Shown one piece after another: positions 13,390-17,908 of a stretch of 17,908 nt of DNA. The stretch spans positions 1-17,908 of the forward strand of contig JAISEB010000146.1 of assembly GCA_031264395.1 (NCBI GenBank). The letters run 5' to 3'. The DNA comes from Treponema sp. (GTDB taxonomy: Bacteria > Spirochaetota > Spirochaetia > Treponematales > Breznakiellaceae). Positions within the stretch are counted from its first letter, which is position 1. Every line of letters starts with the position of its first letter. The translations under genes were made by a program, and so were the position numbers. A model generated the notes under the pieces. It had not been told where the DNA came from. It worked only from the letters and a program-made list of their open reading frames with translations, and made no database searches.

Positions 13390-14592
13390 TCACCCGAAGG
13401 AGCGGAGCAGATGGGTAAACAGGGCCTGAAAGATCCCGATAAGAAAACCCAGAATGCCGCCGAAAATATCTATCCATTTCAGTTCGCGGGCCATCACGTC
13501 AAGGATGATCCCCTCCACCTTTTCCATTTCAAGGGAATCGACGCGCTCGCTTACCATGGTTTTGACATCAACCGTTTTAAGTATCCCCGCCATCCGGCCC
13601 TGAATAAAGGAGACGATCTTCGCGGCGGCAAAAGAATCCAGCGCGTCCTTTCCCGCCCCGTCCATGCCGAGGAGGCTCCCCAGTTCCGCCTGCCCGAAAC
13701 GTTCGCGAAGAAGACCCGCGAAAAGATCAAGCAGTTCGCCAAGGGGGCGCTCAAGGCGCGGCCTTATGATCCCCGAAAGAAAACGGGCGGCGGCGCGGGA
13801 GGAGACGGAGTCCGAAAGGAAAGCGGCAAGCGATCGTTCGCATCCTGAAAGAATGCCCTGTTTCACGCCGTCCGCCTCCAGCGCCTCCTCAAGCTGAACG
13901 GCAAGATCGTCTATGATTTCGCCCATGCGGCCGGCGAGGGTCTTGTCGTACTGCGCGGCCGAAATGAAAAAACGCTGAAAGACGTTGAGTTTGAGTATCG
14001 CCTTAAGGAGAAAAACGCGGCCCCGGTCTTCCAGTTCGCGGTGAATTTCGGGGCGGCGGATAAATTTCACAAAGGACTTTACCGCGAACGGATACGCCCC
14101 CTGTGCCCAGGGAACAAGGGCACTGACTATACGCTCCGCGTTCCGGGAAAGAAGGCCCGCGAGGGCGTCTTCCAGCGAAGAATCCCCTTCGGCAAGGCCC
14201 AGAATCTCATTGACGCTTTTTTCCCTGAAAAAGGGAAGAAACGCCTCCCCCGCGGCGGCGGCCCCGTCAAGAAAACCGGCGGCGGGAAGCGACAAAAGTT
14301 CTTCCGTGTAAAGCGCGACGGATTTTTTTACGCCTTCCCTGACGCCCGGATCTTTCAGGCGGGCTTCCACGACGGCGGGGGTAAAAAGCTCCCTTTCCAC
14401 CATGGCGCCTATGCTCACGGCAAGCCGGCGGCGCTGGCGCGGAAGTATGCCGGGGGTAAAGGGAAGCCGTACGCCAAAGATCCGCACCTCGTCAAGCGGC
14501 CTGAAAAGCATTTTTATGGCTACTACATTGGTAACAAAACCTATGCATCCCCCCAGAACGGGGGGGATGATCCAGTAAAGAATATCCGTCAC
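13390..14592 (-). CDS. DUF445 family membrane protein
   Basis: A 400-residue protein with the DUF445 layout. An N-terminal membrane helix is followed by the hallmark GGCIGFVTNVVAIKMLFRP (residues about 14-32). A long helical extracytoplasmic or cytoplasmic middle follows, with repeated amphipathic helices (for example VREGVKKSVALYTEELL and QLEEALEADGVKQGIL). The C-terminal helix is GGILGFLIGIFQALF near 380-394. The function of DUF445 proteins (YheB/YtaF-like) is not established. The GTG start at 14592 overlaps the stop of the upstream lipoprotein gene by 4 bp (GTGA), so the two form an operon. It converges on rlmN with 35 bp between the stops, and I see no convincing terminator in that gap. 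Confidence 0.88.
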   Translation of the reverse strand: MTDILYWIIPPVLGGCIGFVTNVVAIKMLFRPLDEVRIFGVRLPFTPGILPRQRRRLAVSIGAMVERELFTPAVVEARLKDPGVREGVKKSVALYTEELLSLPAAGFLDGAAAAGEAFLPFFREKSVNEILGLAEGDSSLEDALAGLLSRNAERIVSALVPWAQGAYPFAVKSFVKFIRRPEIHRELEDRGRVFLLKAILKLNVFQRFFISAAQYDKTLAGRMGEIIDDLAVQLEEALEADGVKQGILSGCERSLAAFLSDSVSSRAAARFLSGIIRPRLERPLGELLDLFAGLLRERFGQAELGSLLGMDGAGKDALDSFAAAKIVSFIQGRMAGILKTVDVKTMVSERVDSLEMEKVEGIILDVMARELKWIDIFGGILGFLIGIFQALFTHLLRSFG

Positions 14593-14990
14593 CGGCTCAT
14601 CATCTCCGAGGCGGTTTCCGCCTTGTACTCGTTGTCATAAATATCCACGACGCTTTCCCGCACCCACCCTTCGGCGGGGTTCTCGTCGGCCCCCTCGACC
14701 AGCACCCAGGATTCCGGGGAACCGCCGTCGTTGACCGACCGCCTTTCAACGATCCGCACCATGGCGCCCCGCCGCATGTACCCCAGGGAAACGCCGGCCG
14801 TCTCGGGCCTGGCCACAAGGAGGGTGTAGGAGGCGTTGATTACCCCGTAACCGATAAAGGCGGACGACAGGGGCTGAACGGGGGGAGGCTCCGGCACAAC
14901 CTGCCCGCCTCTGGAATCGCAGGCGGAAAGAAAAAGGACGCAGAGGAAAAAACCGGCTTGACCGGAAGGGCCCAAAATTCTTACTCTCAT
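14589..14990 (-). CDS. SH3-like domain lipoprotein
   Basis: A 133-residue protein with a lipoprotein signal: basic start MRVRILG, hydrophobic FFLCVLFLSAC and lipobox L21-S-A-C24, followed by a Pro-rich linker (about 30-40). Residues about 45-118 look like a bacterial SH3 (SH3b) fold: GYGVINASYTLLVARPETAG, then LGYMRRGAMVRIVERR, SWVLVEGADENPAEGWVRE and VVDIYD. Such domains bind peptidoglycan or peptides in the periplasm. ATG 14990 is used; TTG at 14975 would also be possible. There is no ribosome binding site, but a promoter predicted at 15028-15000 would place the transcript start about three bases before the ATG. Its stop overlaps the DUF445 start. Confidence 0.72.
   Translation of the reverse strand: MRVRILGPSGQAGFFLCVLFLSACDSRGGQVVPEPPPVQPLSSAFIGYGVINASYTLLVARPETAGVSLGYMRRGAMVRIVERRSVNDGGSPESWVLVEGADENPAEGWVRESVVDIYDNEYKAETASEMMSR
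14958..14987 (+). promoter_or_regulatory. Possible promoter for the omptin-like gene, inside the divergent lipoprotein gene
   Basis: TTGACC (14958-14963) is followed 17-18 bases later by TTACTC/TACTCT (14981-14987). The start of transcription would then be at or next to the ATG at 14994, which has no ribosome binding site. The -10 match is poor, so this is tentative. Confidence 0.3.
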
Positions 14991-14993
14991 AAC

Positions 14994-15950
14994 ATGAAAA
15001 ATATAACCGTTTCGTGCGTTTTAGTCATTGTGTTCCTCGCGGGGCCCCTTGAGGGAGGGGAACTCATAAAGAACTACGATTTTTCAACGACCCCGTTTTT
15101 CGGCTTTATGTACGGCACGGCCGGAAAGACCCTGTACGAACATCCCGGCGGGGGGAAGGAACTGAACCGGCTTGACTGGAAGATGGACCCGCTTTTTTAC
15201 TTCGGCGGCCGCGTCGAGCTGTCCAGGCCGCGGCCCCTTGAACTGTGGGGCCTCTTTCTTGCCTTCGACATGAAATTCGGCCTGCGGGGAAAAACCGGCT
15301 TTCTGGAGAACAGGGAATGGCAGGCCGCAAACCACGGCGGCCTTACCGCCTTTTCCACCCACGACAACAATGTACAGAACATGACGGATCTCGACATGCG
15401 CGCCGGCGTCTCTTTTCCGCTGCTGGACATGTTCGCGCTTAAAATCTACGGCGAATTTTTCTACACGCGCTTTTCCTTTTACGCCGCGGACGGGGAGGGA
15501 GAGTACGCGCAACAGCTCGGCGCGGGAATATACGAAGAGTCCTTTTCCGGAAGCGAATCGTTCACCGGCACGGTTATCACCAGCGTGCAGAACTGGTTCG
15601 CCGTTTCCCCGGGCGTTTCCCTGTTCTTCCCCTTTCACCGGCTCTTTCAGGGGGAAGTGAGTTTCGCGGTCAGCCCCGTTGTGTTCTGCAACACGCGGGA
15701 TCTGTATCTGAAGCGGAATCCGGCTTTTGAAAGAAGGGACTACATGAAATGGGGGCTTTTTCTTGAACCGGGGATAACGTTTTCATTTACGCCCGGCGAA
15801 AAGCTCTTTGTTTCGCTTGGCTTTTCCTGGCGGTACATCAGGGGGACAAAGGGAGAAAACCACGCCGGGGAAGATCCGTCCGGGGCATCCGGAACGGAAG
15901 CCTCTCTTTCGCGCATCGGGGTTATCATAGGCGCGGGCTGGCGTTTTTAG
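14994..15950 (+). CDS. Omptin-like outer-membrane beta-barrel protein, probably not an active omptin
   Basis: A 318-residue protein with a signal peptide (about 1-22, MKNITVSCVLVIVFLAG), alternating beta-strand pattern and C-terminal phenylalanine, as in outer-membrane barrels. It aligns by eye with omptin proteases (OmpT, Pla): GTAGKTLYEHPGGGKELNRL with DWK (41-63) fits the OmpT G-T-L-S-G-K-T...QLDWK region, YTRFSFYAA (157-165) fits SRYSFTA, and the last strands also fit. The OmpT Asp83/Asp85 pair falls at N106-R-E108, and the Asp210/His212 dyad falls at R235-D-L237, so both catalytic pairs seem replaced. It may be a structural or binding barrel. The start is ATG 14994; TTG 14958 would spoil the signal peptide. 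Its stop overlaps the convergent Nudix gene stop. Confidence 0.65.
   Translation: MKNITVSCVLVIVFLAGPLEGGELIKNYDFSTTPFFGFMYGTAGKTLYEHPGGGKELNRLDWKMDPLFYFGGRVELSRPRPLELWGLFLAFDMKFGLRGKTGFLENREWQAANHGGLTAFSTHDNNVQNMTDLDMRAGVSFPLLDMFALKIYGEFFYTRFSFYAADGEGEYAQQLGAGIYEESFSGSESFTGTVITSVQNWFAVSPGVSLFFPFHRLFQGEVSFAVSPVVFCNTRDLYLKRNPAFERRDYMKWGLFLEPGITFSFTPGEKLFVSLGFSWRYIRGTKGENHAGEDPSGASGTEASLSRIGVIIGAGWRF
15000..15028 (-). promoter_or_regulatory. Predicted promoter for the lipoprotein-DUF445 operon, inside the divergent gene
   Basis: On the minus strand ATGACT (15028-15023) and TATATT (15005-15000) are 17 bases apart. Transcription would begin near 14993, some three bases from the ATG at 14990, giving a nearly leaderless message; this agrees with the lack of a ribosome binding site. 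The promoter lies within codons 3-12 of the opposite-strand outer-membrane gene. Confidence 0.45.
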
Positions 15951-16357
15951 GAGAGAAAGCCGAAGAGCTTTTGATCCGAACCGGCAAAGTCAAGTTTTTT
16001 TATTTCCTCAAGATCCGCCCAGCGCCATTCGGTGTGTTCCCGGAGGATGAAGGGAACCTTTGGAAATCCCGGCCGGGTTTCCAGAGGGTCCTCTCCTTCA
16101 AAACAAACCTCATAGGCCCGGAGCGTTCTTTCCACGCCGCGGTGCGAAAAGACGGCGCTTCCCAAAAAGGGGCCGGCGGTAACGGCGGCGGCAAATTCCT
16201 CGCGGAATTCGCGGACAATGGCGTCCCCGTCGCTTTCCCCCTCTTCCACCTTGCCGCCGGGAAATTCCCATTTGCCGCCCAGATCCCCCCCTTCCTTCCG
16301 GCGGGCAATGAAGATGAGCCTTCCCCTGCGGGCTATACCCGCGACGGAAACGGCCAT
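15947..16357 (-). CDS. MutT-type Nudix hydrolase
   Basis: A 136-residue Nudix protein, probably cleaving oxidised or non-canonical nucleoside triphosphates to monophosphate and pyrophosphate. The segment GKWEFPGGKVEEGE (28-41) is typical of MutT (8-oxo-dGTP) enzymes. The Nudix box runs from G35 through E41, R49-E50 and E53-E54, so all metal-binding glutamates are present. The usual Gly after EEx is Ala56. A late Trp-Arg-Trp segment (EWRWADLEEIKKLDF) is also MutT-like. ATG 16357 starts 3 bases after the stop of the upstream membrane-protein gene; no ribosome binding site is seen, so coupling is likely. Its TAA overlaps the TAG of the convergent barrel gene (TTAG at 15947-15950). The substrate cannot be fixed from sequence, so no symbol is given. 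Confidence 0.9.
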   Translation of the reverse strand: MAVSVAGIARRGRLIFIARRKEGGDLGGKWEFPGGKVEEGESDGDAIVREFREEFAAAVTAGPFLGSAVFSHRGVERTLRAYEVCFEGEDPLETRPGFPKVPFILREHTEWRWADLEEIKKLDFAGSDQKLFGFLS

Positions 16358-16360
16358 ACG

Positions 16361-16765
16361 CTAAAGGAGCAGTGCCTGGGGAAAGAGGAAGTGAAGAACG
16401 GCCGCGGCCATGGCGGCAAGGCCTATCCATTTTTTATTGCGCAGCACAGCCCCGCCGAAATTTCTGAACGCGCCTTCCGCCGGGGCGGCGTGTTCGTCGT
16501 AATATGAATAGATCAGGATAAAACCGGTTACAAGACCCGCTGCGGCGGGGATCAGATCCCCTATGACGGGAATATCGCCCTGAACCGAAGAGAGGAGCTT
16601 CAAGAGGCCCGTTATCATGGCAAGTATGCCCAAAACCAGGCGAAAAATCTCGTTGTTAACGGGAAGCTTGAGCCTTTCTTCAAGGGAGCTTTCACCGTCC
16701 CCGGTAAAAAGAATAAAGCCGGTAAGGGCGTTAAAAAGTACGGACAAAAAATAAAACTGGATCAT
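16361..16765 (-). CDS. Small four-helix membrane protein of unknown function
   Basis: A 134-residue hydrophobic protein with four likely membrane helices: about residues 2-21 (IQFYFLSVLFNALTGFILF), 44-64, 72-95 (VIGDLIPAAAGLVTGFILIY) and 115-132. I do not recognise a named family. ATG 16765 is chosen over TTG 16783 because AAAGGA lies just upstream (16778-16773) and because the predicted promoter puts the transcript start near 16776, downstream of the TTG. It is followed by the mutT-like gene after 3 bases, so the two form a short operon. Confidence 0.75.
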   Translation of the reverse strand: MIQFYFLSVLFNALTGFILFTGDGESSLEERLKLPVNNEIFRLVLGILAMITGLLKLLSSVQGDIPVIGDLIPAAAGLVTGFILIYSYYDEHAAPAEGAFRNFGGAVLRNKKWIGLAAMAAAVLHFLFPQALLL

Positions 16766-16782
16766 TTTGTGTTCCTTTGACA

Positions 16783-16811
16783 AGGATACTCGATAAACGG
16801 CGCGAGGTCAA
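16783..16811 (-). promoter_or_regulatory. Predicted sigma-70 promoter for the membrane protein-mutT operon
   Basis: On the minus strand TTGACC (16811-16806) and TATCCT (16788-16783) are separated by exactly 17 bases. The -10 is identical to that of the promoter at 10733-10761. Transcription would begin near 16776, about 11 bases before the ATG at 16765, with AAAGGA at the extreme 5' end of the message. The spacer contains the left arm of a large inverted repeat (16794-16850). Confidence 0.55.
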
Positions 16812-16850
16812 CGCCGAAATAACGGCGAAGATTACGGCCCGCGCCGTTTA
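16794..16850. repeat. 11-bp perfect inverted repeat with inner hairpin between two minus-strand genes
   Basis: TAAACGGCGCG at 16794-16804 is the exact reverse complement of CGCGCCGTTTA at 16840-16850. Inside it CGCCG (16812-16816) and CGGCG (16823-16827) form a second 5-bp stem with a 6-base loop. The right arm includes the TAA stop of the upstream gene; the left arm lies in the spacer of the downstream promoter. It could be a terminator without T-run, a processing site, or an operator. Confidence 0.7.
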
Positions 16851-17480
16851 TTTTGAAACAACGGTAAATTCCAGGCTCCCGTTTTCACCCTGTATGACCA
16901 TGACAAGGCGGTCCGCCTCAAAGGGGACGGAAAACCGGTATTCCTCTTCATCCTTAAGGCTGAAAAAGATACGGTTCCTGAAGACAGGGTACGGCGTATC
17001 TTCCTTTCCGGCGGAAACTTCGGGGGCAACCGCCAGGTCCACAAGGCCGGTATAGACATTGGCGTCCTTCGCGGTCTTTTTCAAAACAAGATAGGTGGCG
17101 CCCTCGAATTTCATCGCCTGGACGCTTATGCGGTTTCCCCCCAGCGTATAGGAATTTTCCGCCCCGCCGAAAACGGCCAGCACGATTATGAAGGCGGAGA
17201 GGATCAATATGGAGGCGAAGAGGACGGCAAGAGGCTTTGTCGCGGTAAGGCTGCGGAAAAAACCCAGCCTCCTCCGGGGTTCTTCCCGGTAAAGAGAACG
17301 GACCGATTCAGGTGCTTTGGCAAGACGCCTGTCCCGGGAATAATAAAAAACAGGGTCCTCCCCCTCCGTCCGGCGGCTCAGGGAATACCCTGCGTTGGGG
17401 CGTCCCGAGCCCGCCTTTTTTTCCCCGTCCCCTGTCTCTTCACGCGCCTGAGTCTCTTCGCGCGCCTGTTTTTCCGTCAC
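16848..17480 (-). CDS. Single-pass membrane protein of unknown function downstream of nnrD
   Basis: A 210-residue protein with a hydrophilic, charged N-terminal part (1-80, presumably cytoplasmic and disordered), one strong membrane helix at about 83-105 (KPLAVLFASILILSAFIIVL) and a C-terminal extracytoplasmic domain of about 105 residues with a beta-rich pattern (ENSYTLGGNRISVQAMKF, TYLVLKKT, NRIFFSLKDEEEYRFSVPF, RLVMVIQG). I do not recognise the family. A duplicated Q-A-R-E-E-T motif occurs at about 5-16. The GTG start at 17480 has GGAGGAG upstream and overlaps the nnrD stop by 4 bp (GTGA), so it is cotranscribed with nnrD. Its stop lies in the inverted repeat at 16794-16850. Confidence 0.75.
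   Translation of the reverse strand: MTEKQAREETQAREETGDGEKKAGSGRPNAGYSLSRRTEGEDPVFYYSRDRRLAKAPESVRSLYREEPRRRLGFFRSLTATKPLAVLFASILILSAFIIVLAVFGGAENSYTLGGNRISVQAMKFEGATYLVLKKTAKDANVYTGLVDLAVAPEVSAGKEDTPYPVFRNRIFFSLKDEEEYRFSVPFEADRLVMVIQGENGSLEFTVVSK
17434..17469. repeat. 18-bp imperfect tandem duplication inside a coding region
   Basis: Bases 17434-17451 and 17452-17469 are two adjacent 18-base units that differ at two positions (ninth and last base). They encode the repeated A-R-E-E-T-Q unit at the N-terminus of the membrane protein ending at 16848. The unit is in frame, so gain or loss by slippage would keep the reading frame. Confidence 0.85.
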
Positions 17481-17908
17481 CGCTCCTCCTCCCGCCCGCC
17501 GCTTCTTTCAGGCGCGTCATGCCGCGCATGACGGCCGGGAAGCCAGGCGCGGCCGGCAACGCGCGCCGCCTTTCCGGCCAGCTCCAGAGGATCTGCGAAA
17601 CAGGGCTCCGCCCCTGCCGCCGTTTCAATGAGCAGCGCGGCGGCCGCGGCCGCGGCCTCAAAACAGCCGCCGCGCGCGGCAAGGGCGGCGCAGAAACCGG
17701 CAAGAAGATCCCCCGATCCGCCCGCGCCCAGTCCGGGCAGCATACCGTCCACAATGCCGGCCCGCCCGTCGGGCGACACGGCGTACAATACGTGGCTCTT
17801 GAAGAGGACAACCGCGCCGCGCTCGCAGGCCAGGCGGGAAAGCAGGGGAAGCGGATGGGCAAGGGCCTCTTCTTTCGGGACGCCGGCCCACAGGGCGAAT
17901 TCCCCAGG
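17477..17908 (-). CDS. nnrD: ADP/ATP-dependent NAD(P)H-hydrate dehydratase, C-terminal part (5' end outside window)
   Basis: NnrD (YjeF C-terminal, ribokinase-like fold) repairs damaged NADHX and NADPHX back to NAD(P)H. The frame is open to the window edge. It begins with P-G-E-F-A, matching the family's HPGEF, then GAVVLFKSHV (31-40, usually VVLKG) and the nucleotide-binding signature GLGAGGSGDLLAGF (59-72), where GSGD holds the catalytic Asp. An Ala-rich helix follows. About 143 residues are visible, so the N-terminal half, and perhaps a fused epimerase domain (NnrE), lies outside the window. The C-terminal end is Arg/Glu-rich. It overlaps the next gene by 4 bp. The family call is secure, but whether it is bifunctional cannot be seen. 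Confidence 0.88.
   Translation of the reverse strand, partial: PGEFALWAGVPKEEALAHPLPLLSRLACERGAVVLFKSHVLYAVSPDGRAGIVDGMLPGLGAGGSGDLLAGFCAALAARGGCFEAAAAAAALLIETAAGAEPCFADPLELAGKAARVAGRAWLPGRHARHDAPERSGGREEER

Noticed and set aside
16766..16783. TTG start at 16783 for the four-helix membrane protein
   Set aside because: It would lie within the predicted -10 hexamer, upstream of the transcript start, while ATG 16765 has AAAGGA at proper spacing.

Overview
This is a GC-rich bacterial chromosome segment, most likely from a spirochaete of the Treponema lineage (Treponematales). The main reason is gene content and order. From memory, the block rpsF-ssb-rpsR-(membrane protein)-rplI-dnaB, next to a divergent hypothetical-rsmD-TPR-TPR-rlmN run, resembles Treponema pallidum TP0058 to TP0068. 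The dxr-rseP-CpXC start resembles TP0601 to TP0599. I could not check this by search. No phage, transposon, CRISPR, rRNA or tRNA is visible. The window reads as core housekeeping DNA with lineage-specific genes interspersed.

Layout. (1) 1-4808, plus strand: the C-terminal part of dxr (isoprenoid synthesis), rseP (intramembrane protease), a CpXC-type putative zinc protein and an exported WD40-type propeller, all tightly packed. (2) 9589 down to 4771, minus strand: rpsF, ssb, rpsR, a DUF2232/YybS-like membrane protein, rplI, dnaB and a ComFB-family protein. This couples ribosomal proteins S6, S18 and L9 to the replication proteins SSB and DnaB. Its last gene overlaps the tail of the WD40 gene by 38 bp, in convergent orientation. 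(3) 9754-13354, plus strand, divergent from rpsF: an unknown helical protein, rsmD (16S rRNA methylation), a promoter, two TPR-type proteins and rlmN (23S rRNA/tRNA methylation). (4) 14990 down to 13390, minus strand: an SH3-like lipoprotein and a DUF445 membrane protein. (5) 14994-15950, plus strand: an omptin-like outer-membrane beta-barrel. Its ATG is only 3 bp from the divergent lipoprotein ATG. (6) 17908 down to 15947, minus strand: the C-terminal part of nnrD (NAD(P)HX repair), a single-pass membrane protein, a promoter embedded in a large inverted repeat, a four-helix membrane protein and a MutT-type Nudix hydrolase.

Functionally, much of the window serves translation (S6, S18, L9, RsmD, RlmN) and replication or nucleotide hygiene (SSB, DnaB, MutT, NnrD). 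A second theme is the envelope: RseP, WD40 propeller, SH3 lipoprotein, DUF445 and omptin-like barrel. Genes are packed with 4-bp stop/start overlaps, so promoters are few. The clearest predicted ones lie at 10733-10761 and 16811-16783, and both carry the same TATCCT -10 hexamer.

I did not find a multi-gene novel defence or biosynthetic system. The most interesting items are: an omptin-like barrel that appears to lack both catalytic dyads; an L9 with an Ala/Gly/Glu-rich tail of about 125 residues; a ComFB protein at the end of the dnaB operon; hairpin-rich leaders ahead of rpsF and rplI; and a promoter nested inside an 11-bp inverted repeat.
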